Assembly (NCBI RefSeq): GCF_947623445.1
Contig: NC_135244.1
Span: 1,612,001-1,676,000 of the forward strand
DNA: 64,000 nucleotides
Reading direction: 5' to 3'
Origin: Clavelina lepadiformis
Lineage: Eukaryota > Chordata > Ascidiacea > Aplousobranchia > Clavelinidae
The position numbers and the translations under genes were made by a program. Position 1 is the stretch's first letter. The number at the start of each line of letters is the position of its first letter. The notes under the pieces were generated by a model, which was not told the DNA's origin, did no database searches, and saw nothing but the letters and a program-made list of their open reading frames with translations. Positions 35,797 to 46,741 of this stretch are shown piece by piece.

Positions 35797-38487
35797 CAGC
35801 GGTTCCCAACCTTTTTGGTGACGTGACCCTTTTATAACATTTGCCAAGTTGCGGTGACCCCAAGGATAAAATTAGTTGAGTTGATCCTCCTTCACTGCAC
35901 TTTTGGAGCTAACTAGTAGGCTACTAGGCTATATATTAAATTTGACTTCTAAATAAATAAACAACACAACAAATCAACTTATCAACACAACAATTTGTTC
36001 AGTGAGAAGGCTGTGCTTGCTTCTTTTTAGCCAGATCTGAAATCCTTGGAGCAGTCTTTGCAAGAGCACAACGCAGATCATCTTCTGCATCAAGTCTGCT
36101 CCTGTATTTAGATTTGATAACCAACAAGCTTGAAAAGCCTGTTTCACAAAGGTATGTTGTTGGAAAAGGAAGAATCAGGCGCAATGCGATCTCAGACAGA
36201 ACGGGATATGACTGCAAACTCTTGATCCAAAATTTGGTAACTGACATTGAAGAAAAATCAGTTTTTGCTGCATCACTGGTAATGAGTTCAATGAACTCCT
36301 CTTGTGCATTCTCAGGAACATCTTCAACTCTGATGGTGAATGGGCTTCTAGCAAGTGCAAATGGTGTGTCAGGTAAATTAGGAAAATATCTTGAAATTTC
36401 TTCTTCAAGAATTTTGAAGTGTTCTTTGACAGAAAGTATTGTTCTATTCATTGTTTCCTGTTCAATATCATTTTCCTCAAAGAAAGCAGATAAGTTCGGC
36501 AACATGTAAATTCTATTTTCATCCAATTTTTTTTGCCAAAGTTGAAGTTTCAACTTGAATGCTCGGATCTTTTCTGACAAATCTAGGCATGTTGCATTTG
36601 GTCCTTGGAGAGACAAATTTAACTCATTTAAGATTGCAAAGATGTCAACCAAGTAAGCAATTTTGTGAAGTTGGTTTTTTTCGCCGAAAAGTGCTTCAAA
36701 CTGTGGTTTAGATTTTTGATTAAAAAATGTTTTCAATTCATCACGAAGATCAAAAACACGTTTCAAAACTTTGCCTCTGGACAACCATCTCACACTAGTG
36801 TGAAATAACAGAACATTATTGGATGCATCCAACTCACTGCAAACTTTTGAAAATAGGCGGCTGTTTGAAGCACTAGCTTTTACAAAATTCACGACACTTA
36901 CAACGCTTTTCATTGTATCTTGGAATTCTTGTGGCAAAGTCTTCGTTGCTAACACTTGTCGATGAATCATACAGTGAGTTCCGATGGCTTTCGGTGATGC
37001 ATTGATTACCAAACGTTGAAATCCAGACCTACATCCCAGCATTGCTGGAGCACCGTCTGTGCAAACACCACAAACATTTTCCCAAGGAATGCCATGATTT
37101 TGCAGAAATGATCCAACTGTGTCAAAGACATCGCGTGCAGTAGTTGTCGTTTCAAGTGGTTTGCAAAAAAGAAACTCATCTTTGAAATCACCTTCATAAA
37201 TGTACCTCACGTAAACCAGTAACTGAGAACAGTTTGCCACATCTGTTGATTCATCAAGCTGGATACTAAATATTCCAAGTGGAGCTGATTTCATTTCCTG
37301 GATTACTTGCTCCATAATATCAGCAGACATGTCGTCTATTCTTCTACTGACGGTGTTATTAGACAAGGATATTGTATTCAGTTTGTTAACATATTCAGCT
37401 CCAAGCATAACTCGAACAATGTCTTTGGTTGCTGGCAGCAGCAACTCCTCGGCAATGGTGTGAGGTTTCTTGGCTTTGGCGATTCTGAGAGCCACCAAAT
37501 ATGAAGCTTCAATGGCTGCCACATTTTGCTGTTGGTACTTGCCGCCAGAATCCAGCCTGTTTTTTTGGACACAATCAGCTTTGTTCTTAAAATACTGGAC
37601 ATCCTTGCCCGCAAAGTTTGGATGCTTAGCGTCAAAATGGCGTTTCATTTTGTTGGGCTTCATCGATTCGGCTGACATAATTGTGTTGCAAATGACACAT
37701 TGTGGCTTTTCAATTCCTGCGTCAACTATGAAAGTAAATCCATACTTCAAAAATTCCTCACAATATTTTCTTTTCCTAGGCCTAATACTTGTCTCTCGAT
37801 TCATCATGGGAAATCTGAAATTTTACAAAATAAATTTTAGTTTATGGCGCCCGTTATTCTTAAACTCTTTCCAACGGGTACTTTTTTTGCTTTTTTTTAA
37901 GTCTAGCAAATGTTATCAGTCGCTTTTGAAAGTTCTGTAGGCTAGGCTAGCTATCGTAGGCTACCTATGGTTGATGCCGGGAATTCAATAGTAAGCCTAC
38001 ACTGGCTTGCCTAGGCTATCAACTGATGCAAAAATAATAGCCTAGCTCTCAACATGCTTCCTGACTGCTCAATGTTTGAAGATTTAACTTTTTTTCTCAC
38101 AAATATCAACAAAAATCGCTACCTCAAGTCCAACTTTTGCTTAAATGCATTTCAGGAATCAGCAATTAAATTGTTATTTTCATGGTTTCATGGTATTTTC
38201 ATTCAAAGGCCTTTGTGACGTAATGAATTAACTGAATTAAATGAAACTGCCGTTAAAATCTTGCTTTCCGAGCATATTTGCCATTATTAAACGAAAATCC
38301 TGTAATGAGGCCCAGGGTGTTCTGGTTTGTCTAGTATAGTAAAATCACGATGCGCTCTGTGGTGAGCTGCCCATTGTTAAGAGTTAATTTTCTAAATTTC
38401 TAAACTTTTCAGAAGGCCTCAGGTGACCCCAGGCAAATTGTCAGGCGACCCCAGTTGGGGTCGCGACCCACAGGTTGGGAACCGCTG
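35797..38487 (-). mobile_element. hAT transposon, apparently complete
   Basis: 2691 bp with perfect 15-bp ends CAGCGGTTCCCAACC / GGTTGGGAACCGCTG and a perfect 8-bp duplication GTCTAGTG (35789-35796, 38488-38495). It contains one uninterrupted transposase frame on the minus strand. Perfect ends, duplication and frame point to a recent insertion. Confidence 0.95.
35999..37807 (-). CDS. hAT transposase, ZBED/SCAND3-like
   Basis: 602 aa in one exon. An N-terminal BED zinc finger (PQCVIC ... KRHFDAKH) spans roughly residues 30-68. The RNase H-like core follows, with IQLDESTD (first Asp) and VCTDGAPAMLG (second Asp), an alpha-helical insertion after VRWLSRGKVLKRV, and the C-terminal hATC segment YLCETGFSSLLVIKSKYRSR, whose Glu is the likely third catalytic residue. 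Length and motif order fit the ZBED5/SCAND3-like hAT transposases, also seen as host-domesticated genes. Here the intact ends show it is still part of a transposon. It cuts and pastes DNA in the nucleus. No frameshift or stop is seen. Confidence 0.93.
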   Translation of the reverse strand: MMNRETSIRPRKRKYCEEFLKYGFTFIVDAGIEKPQCVICNTIMSAESMKPNKMKRHFDAKHPNFAGKDVQYFKNKADCVQKNRLDSGGKYQQQNVAAIEASYLVALRIAKAKKPHTIAEELLLPATKDIVRVMLGAEYVNKLNTISLSNNTVSRRIDDMSADIMEQVIQEMKSAPLGIFSIQLDESTDVANCSQLLVYVRYIYEGDFKDEFLFCKPLETTTTARDVFDTVGSFLQNHGIPWENVCGVCTDGAPAMLGCRSGFQRLVINASPKAIGTHCMIHRQVLATKTLPQEFQDTMKSVVSVVNFVKASASNSRLFSKVCSELDASNNVLLFHTSVRWLSRGKVLKRVFDLRDELKTFFNQKSKPQFEALFGEKNQLHKIAYLVDIFAILNELNLSLQGPNATCLDLSEKIRAFKLKLQLWQKKLDENRIYMLPNLSAFFEENDIEQETMNRTILSVKEHFKILEEEISRYFPNLPDTPFALARSPFTIRVEDVPENAQEEFIELITSDAAKTDFSSMSVTKFWIKSLQSYPVLSEIALRLILPFPTTYLCETGFSSLLVIKSKYRSRLDAEDDLRCALAKTAPRISDLAKKKQAQPSH

Positions 38488-38556
38488 GTCTAGTGGTTAG
38501 GATTCCTGGCTTTCACCCAGGCGGCCCGGGTTCGATTCCCGGTGTAGGAACACTTA

Positions 38557-38627
38557 GCATTGGTGGTTCAGTGGTAGAATCCTCGCCTGCCACGCGGGGG
38601 GCCCGGGTTCGATTCCCGGCCAATGCA
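38557..38627 (+). tRNA. tRNA-Gly(GCC)
   Basis: 71 nt and identical to the copy at 30935-31005. Intact, though its tRNA-Glu neighbour is disrupted. Confidence 0.95.
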
Positions 38628-38916
38628 AACCTCTTTTTCAAATTAACAACGAATATTTTGGATATTGAAAAATCCGGTATGGGTTATCATGGAGATAGAT
38701 AGATAAATAATAGTATTCTTATACATAGATTAGAGGTAAGCATTTGATTCTGTGAAATCACCCTCACCTCACTGAGGAAAGAGCCTACAGCCGTAGCGAT
38801 CTAGTGAGTAGCCTGCTGCGCGATTTATTCTACTAATCTGTTTCTGTGGCTGACATCATTGTTTTCGTTGCTGCACCTGCTCTATGTTTAAAAAAAGAAT
38901 TAGCCACGCAGTAGTA

Positions 38917-39845
38917 CAGTGAGACCTCGTTAATCCGGACCACTTCGTTTCGTCAAAAAATGTCGGTTTAGCGGGGTTTCCGGATTATCGGAAAGTAAAA
39001 AATCAATCAATTTTGCAAATGCAGCACCGTGTACAAAACGCAGTATGCACCTTACTCCAATTCTAAGTACCGACTTTCTGGCTGGACAGCAACTAAAATA
39101 AAATTATATTTTTTGTATGATCCGACCCAGTGTCGAACCCCAGAACCACCGTATTAAAGACGAATGCTCTTCAAGTGACGAACATTCGGCCGCAAATCGG
39201 TTTGACAACCGCTCTTGCATGGCGAAGCATTCCGGCGGGACCAGCAGTCTTGAACTTTCTTTGACCTGTTTCCAATCTTTGCGCAATGCGATATCAAAAG
39301 CTGATAGCACGATTGAGTTGCAGTAGTATGTCTTCAATAGATTGCCGCACTCAACCGATGTAATGTACGTATTTTTTTGCGACCGCGGAAGCGTTGTTTG
39401 TTACTGTTGATGAACAATTTATTTTTTCGTTTCTAAAATACTGTACAGTATTTCATAGTATGACTAAAAAGCTGTGCGGCTAAAATTTTTTACAAAGCGC
39501 AATACAGTACTGTACAGTACTGTACTTTTGAATCAATAAAGACCGCAACGTTATTACTTATTATGCGTAGATAATCGGCTATTGTTTCGTCAACTAACTA
39601 CCCAGTGTACATAGTGTATTAGGACAATCGTGAATCATTTTCGCTTAAATGTTAATAATCCGGTTTATCGAATTTTATTGCTATTGATTTAGCACATTTG
39701 TTCCAAAACTTTTGTGTCGGAGTCGGACAGCGGGATTTCCGGATTAAAGGGGTAAAATGCATAGGAAGAAATCCGTTCCCGGCAGTTTTGTGTCGGATAG
39801 CGGGGATTCCGGTTGTTCGGGGTCCGGATTAACGAGGTCCCACTG
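38917..39845. mobile_element. Tigger/pogo-like Tc1-mariner element, degraded
   Basis: 929 bp between TA dinucleotides (38915-38916, 39846-39847). Ends are CAGTGAGACCTCGTTAATCC and, inverted, CAGTGGGACCTCGTTAATCC, the CAGT..CCTCG.TTATCC type of Tigger elements, and further TIR-like copies of CCGGATTA occur internally. A minus-strand stretch at 39104-39337 may be a transposase remnant; no complete frame survives. Module T copy 3 has the uninterrupted site GCAGTAGTACTTGAAAG near 61590. Confidence 0.85.
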
Positions 39846-41199
39846 TACTTGAAAGTTTTTGTTTCGACATAAAACATTCATAATATAAAGTCTTATAATC
39901 TTAAAACTTGCGTGCACTAAACGATAATAATACGACAAAAATTCGCAGCCACTTTATTTGCGCTTTGATGTTGCCCAATGAGTAGAAAGTTTTCAGTCTT
40001 TCGAATTTCTTTTGACAAATGATCTTTATATTTAAATTCATTTTACATTGGACCTGTATTGGTTATTTTGTTAGAATTCTGAGTGAAGCTTTTTTATGTT
40101 TCACCCATTAAAGCAAAGTATCACAAAGCCTTTTTTAACATTTAAGGAATGGTCGCGCTGCTGGCGTCATGCCACAGATTGCAGATTTTAAAAGTCAAAC
40201 CAATTATGACGTCACAGGAATGTCACCTGCGGCGGATACGCTGATTGCTGAGAAAAAACGAGTTGAGCGTGGGAAATGAAGGAAACAGCGGGGATTTAGC
40301 TGTCCAACAAGACGGACGAAGGTTACCACTAAACTGTTCAGAGACCTTTTGACTGTGTTCGAAAAGATTATATTGGTGTTTGAGCTGATCATTGATAACG
40401 CTTTGTTGCGAAGATTTAAAGCAAGACCAGGCCTAAGTGTCTCACTAGGAAAAGAAGATCTTTGTTTTATGTTTTCAAAGTCCATAAAGATAATCTCTAC
40501 ACATCAATGGCATATGGCACTTCACTGTGTTGCCTCATTAGCTTCCGACATCACTTTTTAATCTGGGAATCCACTGATTCGAACAAGCTGCTTTCACTAT
40601 TGGCAGTTGATCTCGGTTTTCGTTTGTTTATCTCTCGTTGCTTGCGGTTTGCGGTGATTTTACTTTGCAGTTGAGTCTCGGACCATGCCTCGAAATCCCA
40701 AACTCGACATTGCGATCAATTGATCCTGGGTCTTGTATCTTGGTTTATTGGCATTTGTTATGTATGAAAATTGCAATTGCTGAATCACAAAGCATATTTT
40801 TCGGAGCATGTCTTTTTCTGAGGTTCACTAAAAATAGCGATTAACTTAACGTCACGGCCAAGTTTGCAGTTATCTTGGGAAAGATTGTTTTGTTTGTGTC
40901 TGTCAATCTTAGCGAGATTTTATGTTACCATTCTCGTCTTCAAACGGAAAATCGTTGCCGCTAGTATTTCTAGATGGTAGGCAAAGCTTGCCCCAGTTCG
41001 TCCACCATTTTTGTAGGTGAAAGCCAACATGTCACAATTCGAAAGCCTGGTGGCTGGTATGCGAAGTTTAAGAGTCTAACTTGGCCTAAGGTATGTTGCA
41101 CATCACGTCATAAAACCGTTGTTTGAAGGTTTATTGCTAACAAGATTATAAGACAACGGTTATTGAGCACTGTATCTACCTATATAATCCTCGCATCGA

Positions 41200-41660
41200 A
41201 GATTGTATACCGAAAAAAAAATTAAAACCAACGAAGCTATTTAAGATCAACCAACATCTGCAGTCACTACTTTTAAGCTAAATTATGACGTTAGAAAATC
41301 GCTTTTTGGTGATTTGTTTTTTCGCAAATTGTATTTGATCGAAAAGCTCGCTATAACCCCACACCATAAATACTATTCGCATTTCTAGGTACCCATTAAC
41401 TCAAGAAAATCCAGTTATGACATCAAAATAACTCAAAAATTCTCTTAAAAGCTGGTTTAATGGTTCACGTTCATTTCTCGTTCGCAAAGAAAAATTTTCC
41501 ACAGAATAAAGTTTTTCCACCGCAGGACATTCAGTTTGTCTGGCATCCATGTGGTTTATGTAACAATTTTGTGTCTAATAAAAATAATACGCTAAAGCAA
41601 GTAAACTTTACATTGGTTGCGACTTTTCCTTGTTCTTTCGCTCGAAGTGACGGCTAAAGC
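41200..41660. repeat. Module Z internal fragment
   Basis: Matches 47300-47770: CACACCATAAATACT, the CAGAATAAAGTTTTTCCACC block, CATTCAGTTTGTCTGGCATC and the AAAGCAAGTAAAC end. Old and shortened. Confidence 0.6.
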
Positions 41661-41677
41661 GAAACCACAATCTTGTC

Positions 41678-41960
41678 TTGGCTTCCGACATCATTGTTCA
41701 ATCAGGAGACTCCAAGGTTTCGAAGAAGCTGCTTTCACTATTGGCAGTTGATCCCGGTTTTCGCTTTGTTTGCTTAGATGGCGAGTCTCGAAAAATGTCT
41801 CGAAATCCCAACCCGACATTAATCGATCCTTGGTCTTGTAGCTTGCCTTATTGGCACTTGACACGCATGAAAATTGCAATTGCTGAATCGAAGCCTATTC
41901 GGAGCATTTCCGTTTTTGATTGATGTTCACAAAAAATGGCGATTAACTTGGGGTCTACGG
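41678..41960. repeat. Second copy of the module T 3' end
   Basis: Repeats the stretch at 40540-40860 (GCTGCTTTCACTATTGGCAGTTGAT, CTTATTGGCA, GAAAATTGCAATTGCTGAAT). This gives a small tandem repeat of the module T tail. Confidence 0.65.
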
Positions 41961-42465
41961 CCGAGTTTTCGGAAATTTATTTCGGATTGTTCAATTTGTC
42001 TAACAAAGGTTTAAGTGATTTCTTCATGAGGGAAACGCTGGCACCAGTATCCACCAAGGCACACACCACTGGCTTATTCCGGAATACTATAGTCACAAAA
42101 CGATGCAAATCTGCGTTTTCTTTGTATCCAGTGACAACAACTTTTTCCAACCTAATCGTAGAAATCCCTACTGCTAACTTATTCATTGGCGTAGACACCC
42201 GTCGGCCTTTGCAACTGCTGTAAATAGAATTATCAAGGCTGTGAATACGTTTTGGACACCCCTTTACAAGGTGTCTTACCGAATCGCATTCAAAACACTT
42301 ACGACGGACGTTGTTGGTTAATAAGCATTGATTATTATCATCTCGGTATAGAAAATCGCTCAAAACCGCATCCATTCGATCGTTGACCCTCTTCCACGCC
42401 AACAGATGGGCATATCTGGGAAATAGCCTTAAAAGTGACGTCGGCCGCTTCCATAAAGTTACATA

Positions 42466-42867
42466 TGTAACCAAGATTTTCCTTAGCCAGGAATCTTCCC
42501 GCTCTAACGGCTAGTCTCTTAGCCGGTTTTGCCTTGTTAACTTTTAATAGCTTTTTCTCTCATAAAAACATCCATCTTACTCTAAAACCAAAACGTAGCT
42601 GCCGACAATCGTCGCCCAGCCGAGCACAGTACTACACCAAACAAATTCCACGCGATGAAGGAATCAACGTGGAACGTAAAATACGATACTAATTAGGCCT
42701 TTGGGGTAACTACGTGAGACGTCACAAGAAATTTGATAAAAACATGTGTACAAGAACAAGTAAAACACGGCAGACCGTGAACATGCATAAAAACAACACA
42801 ATGCGAAGAAAAGACGGTGTATAATGTGGTGTCTACAAAACAGGTGCATAAAAATAATCCCGTGACA
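42466..42867 (-). repeat. LTR (3') of the Gypsy-like element
   Basis: 402 bp, nearly identical to 44720-45123 and similar to the solo LTR at 51471-51882. Confidence 0.88.
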
Positions 42868-44719
42868 TCTCCCCCCAGTCCAGTTCTTTTCCGTCCACGG
42901 AAAAGTTATTCAATATCCGGGTAAAAGCGTGTTTGCCTACGGGCTCGCCGCGGCGGTAGGTTTCTTTCTGTCATGGCCGAAGTGGTCTCGCTGGGAATGG
43001 GGCCGTTCTCTTCGAGGGCAGCTTGACTTGTCTCTATTGTCTCGTTATTGCCCTCCTCTGTGATCCTAAGTTGCCCTACTGCCGAGTATTCCCGTCCTTG
43101 ACTACTGGATAATTGCTCAGTCGCGCTTGTATCGATTGATGTAGCCTCGGATTCTCCGGTGACGATATCCGTTGAATTTAGTGGTATGAACAGCAAACCT
43201 CGGTGGAAGCGGGGACGATCAGGTCTTCAACGATATAAACTTCGTTCCGCTGTAAGGTCACTTTCCCATCGAGCAGGGGTGTCGACGACGATCCTGCTTC
43301 TAGAATTTTGTCTTTGTAGCAGATCCGGCATTGATGATGTTGGACGAAAGCTAACCCAATGATGAAATTTTCTGTGAGTTGATTGACGACGTAGATTTCA
43401 CACTCTGTGATCAAACCAGCCACTTGAACTGATAACGTGACAAGGCCTAACACCTGTAGGGCCGTCCCGCTAGCCGTTGTTAACTGTGTATCTAACATGG
43501 GGTCTAGTGTAGTACTCGGATTTTCGACGAAACTTTTTCCAACAAAGTTTTAGACATGAGTGATACGCTGGTTCCGGTGGCTACCAGAGCACAAATGGGC
43601 ATAGAACACAACATTATATTAACATACTTGCATAACCTTTTCCGGTATTGTTGTTGAGAGGGTGTTGCGGTGACTGGAGTGGTCGGACGGGATCGATTCC
43701 AATTTAACTTTGATCTGTTTACATCAAATGCGTTAGTCCGAGTGTTGTGATTCGTGACTAGGCTTTGACGGTTTAAGCGATCTCGCCTAAATGAATCATG
43801 TTTAGACGGATTTGCATTTGAACGTGGGTTGTTTCGGACCCCACGTGTTTTATCGGAAGGGAACTTACGGTTTCGGTATCGTTGATTTCTACCGTCAGAC
43901 GGACCCGGTGCGCGTGGTCTCCAATGGAGGCGATCAACGTCTCGTTGTAAAGTGTTCATTTGCGTTTTTACTGAAGACACAGTTTCGTCAATACTGGAAA
44001 TCCGGCCTTGAATACTGTCGTTAAACAATTTCATCTCGCCACTTATCTTAGCAAGTTCATTCTTCATCAAAACAGTCGCTTCGTCCTGGCGGCTTTCGTC
44101 TCCATGTGAAAGTCGAGCGACAGTGAACACGTCTGAACACGGAGTCTTTTCCGAGACGTCCCGGGCAATGGCTCGGGCGCTGGTAGTGAAGAAGTCTCTG
44201 CCGATCTCTAGGTCTGCGACTAAGGTTTCTGATATTTTGCGGTTTCTCAAACCCCGGATCAATGCCAAGTAGAGTACCTCATTTTTTACAGGTGACTGAT
44301 CGGCACCAGCATATGCCATGTCACCCTGCTTCCGTAAAGCGTAGACAAATGATCGTGTAGATTCGTCCGGTTCTTGTACCCTATCCAAAATGCTGTTTTT
44401 TAATCTGCTGATTTCCACCTTTGATTACCCTGCTTCTGAAGCCCTTTTCACCAACTCGTCGAACTCTAAGTCGTAGACGGAGGCATCTTTCCCTTGAATT
44501 TCCCAGACAAAGTCCTTATCGAAACTTTCAACGAGGAGGTGTTTCTTAAAACCTTGATTTTCCTTAACGCTGGCGCAGTAAGAGTTAAAAACTTTGAGAA
44601 ACTCCTGAAAGTCTTCATTGGACTTATATCTCGGTTGAGGCAACGTCACATTAAAAGCCATACTGTTAAGCAATATCTTGATACCTTTTTGACTACGGGA
44701 TCCTGACGCGCTCGCCAAT

Positions 44720-45123
44720 TGTAACCAAGATCTTCCTTAGCCAGGAATCTTCCCGCTCTAACGGCTAGTCTCTTAGCCGGTTTTGCCTTGTTAACTTTTA
44801 ATAGCTTTTTCTCTCATAAAAACATCCATCTTACTCTAAAACCAAAACGTAACTGTCGACAATCGTCGCCCAGCCGAGCACAGTATACTACACCAAACAA
44901 ATTCCACGCGATGAAGGAATCAACGTGGAACGTAAAATACGATACTAATTAGGCTTTTGGGGTAACTACGTGAGACGTCACAAGAAATTTGATAAAAACA
45001 TGTGTACAAGAACAAGTAAAACACGGCAGACCGTGAACATGCATAAAAACAACACAATGCGAAGAAAAGACGGTGTATAATGTGGTGTCTACAAAACAGG
45101 TGCATAAAAATAATCCCGTGACA
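44720..45123 (-). repeat. LTR (5') of the Gypsy-like element
   Basis: 404 bp. The sequence just inside it, ATTGGCGAGCGCGTCAGG, occupies the primer-site position. Confidence 0.88.
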
Positions 45124-45540
45124 CATACATACCTGAGAGTTGCCGGGAAAATGCTGACCAATTGTCTGTCTCTCAAGTCTTTGATCAGGCATAAATAGAG
45201 TAGTTCATTCTTTAGGTGACTGTCTTCATCCTTAGGGTACCATCGGTCGCCGAGGGTTTCAGCGCGTAGACGAAATTCCGTGCGTCTTCCTGAGGCAGTT
45301 GCACACGTTGAATCAACTCCAAACGCAAATTGTGAGAACATTCTGCGCCGTTGATTGCTTCGGTAGCTTGCTCAACCAATATGTTGTAAGAGATATTGTA
45401 GATATTTTTGTCCTTTGGTTCTTTCTTTTCAGGTTATGATCGATTGCGTCCAAAAAAAGAACATGGTCGGATGCTTGGACGTTGCCGCAATACGAATTAA
45501 GAACTTTCAAAAACTCGGCGAACTAAAGATACGAACAGAC

Positions 45541-45796
45541 ATTTAAAATAAGTTGGTAAAAAAAGTAATGTTATATCAGTTTATAAAACCGTTTTTTTTT
45601 GCGATTGGTTACGTCACAAAGTTTATCTGAGCAAAAAACACGCATCTATAATTTTTGTCGACACAATTTAGAGCTAGAAATCATCGCTTCAACCTCCCAC
45701 ACCATAAATACTCTTTCACATTTCTATGTTCTCCTTAACTTTTACTGAGCACTTAAACAACTAACGCCTTGATTCGAGCAAATCCAAATCCTCTTA
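45541..45796. repeat. Module Z internal fragment before Z copy 1
   Basis: Resembles 47300-47540 (GTTATATCA.TTTATAAAAC, CACACCATAAATACTCTTTCAC, CTAACGCCTTGA). This suggests a further, mostly lost, tandem unit upstream of copy 1. Confidence 0.6.
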
Positions 45797-46012
45797 ACCA
45801 TCATCGATATACTGAAGGAGATTGACTTTTTGACTGACACAATACGTAAGTTTAAATTGTTGTCTTGCAACCTATACCACTGTTAAAAGTAGAATTCATT
45901 AAACTACCAATTGAAGCAACAAACAACGCAAACTTTGAAAATAAATAGACGAATGGTACAGAAATATTCATGGCAACACAAAATACTTGAATACTTTCTA
46001 CAAAGTTTGTTT

Positions 46013-46741
46013 CTAGAACCGAGAAAAAGTTCTTTGTGGCTGAAGTTCATTTGCTCCGTGGGCAAAATTACACGCAGGGCCATTGAAGCAGTTTCCATTG
46101 AGCAACCTAAAGTCAACGCAATGTTTTAATTAGTTGTTAAATTCAGAAGAAACATTGAACATATTCTCTTGTATCTCTTTTGATTTCAAACAACGAGTTT
46201 AACTCACCGTTCGCATATCTGTGCCTTATATCCGGGCACTGTAGGAATTGTGACTCTTTTTTCCTTTTCACCGTGAGCATAATTACAATGCGCTCCATAC
46301 GGGCAAGTACCGGTTTCCATAAAGGCCTTGCACAGTGAAGTTTTGAATTTGGGGCTGATTTCACTCCAAAGCCTGAAAATGCAAAAAGAAATTAAAAGTG
46401 ATTTTCTAACAACAATAGTTTATTAACAGATTAACAGACATGATTTGTTGAGAATTATTAAAGTAAATACTTCTCCAGAAAGATCTACCCTACGCCCTGG
46501 TAGTACATCATCCTGAAGAACTTACCATGAGCAAAGAGACATTTGGAACCAAAATGACATTTTCCATTTGATATCCAATTCCTACAGACGCGATTTTTAA
46601 ATCTTGCAAAATTCTTTTCTTCCACACCGTGATAGAAACTGCAGTTGTCCTGGTACGGACATCTCCCGAATGCGTGGAAATTGGTGCAAGGCTTTCGTTT
46701 GAAGTTGAGAACATTTAAAGTGCCGCGTAGTTGATTATTAC
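46013..46741 (-). pseudogene. Four-finger CCCH zinc-finger gene, copy 1 (frameshifted)
   Basis: Three exons, 46741-46526, 46372-46208 and 46106-46013, encode CCCH fingers CTNFHAFGRC.., CRNWISNGKC.., CKAFMETGTC.. and the final CNFAHGANEL unit. The middle exon is 165 nt, against 163 in copies 2 and 3: its start reads GCTTTGGAGTGAAATC instead of GCTTTGATGAAATC. This breaks the phase with exon 1, so fingers 3 and 4 cannot be translated with 1 and 2 unless splicing differs. Candidate upstream exon: 47207-47100 (..KFGVESIFNIYN..KLCPR). Confidence 0.65.

Larger units (their letters stand above)
35780..38550 (+). pseudogene. tRNA-Glu(TTC) gene split by a hAT transposon
   Basis: Bases 35780-35796 are the first 17 nt of the tRNA (TCCTACATGGTCTAGTG). 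The rest continues at 38488-38550, beginning with the duplicated GTCTAGTG. Without the insert the sequence would be identical to the intact copy at 58835. The break lies in the A box / D loop, separating the start and 5' acceptor strand from the body, so the gene cannot make tRNA. Confidence 0.95.
35300..41010. repeat. Module T copy 2, interrupted by hAT and Tigger
   Basis: Module T with two insertions: the hAT at 35797-38487 and the Tigger-like element at 38917-39845. Removing them leaves about 2.1 kb collinear with copy 1. Confidence 0.8.
42466..45123 (-). mobile_element. Gypsy-like LTR retroelement (fossil) with gag and protease
   Basis: Minus-strand element with near-identical LTRs (44720-45123 as 5', 42466-42867 as 3') that start TGTCACGGG and end GGTTACA. 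A 4-bp duplication CATA flanks it (42462-42465, 45124-45127). Next to the 3' LTR is a polypurine tract ACTGGACTGGGGGGAGA. Recognisable parts in order are a gag region (about 44718 to 43600), a retropepsin-like region (about 43600 to 43180) and a proline/arginine-rich tail (about 42906-43196). I see no reverse transcriptase or integrase, so it is broken or depends on a helper. LTR similarity suggests a young insertion. Confidence 0.82.
41970..45540 (-). mobile_element. Older gag-bearing retroelement relic (fossil), host of the inner LTR element
   Basis: Minus-strand gag-like sequence (..KVLNSYCGNVQ..) lies at 45124-45540. On the other side of the inner element, at 41977-42465, follow a CCHC zinc knuckle (CFECDSVRHLVKGC) and a retropepsin-type motif LVDTGASVSL. 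Family: Gypsy-like. The pieces are related in sequence to the gag of the element inserted between them but are clearly older. Broken in several places; no LTRs recognised. Confidence 0.65.

Noticed and set aside
36114-36509. Plus-strand 131-aa frame
   Set aside because: Antisense of the hAT transposase.
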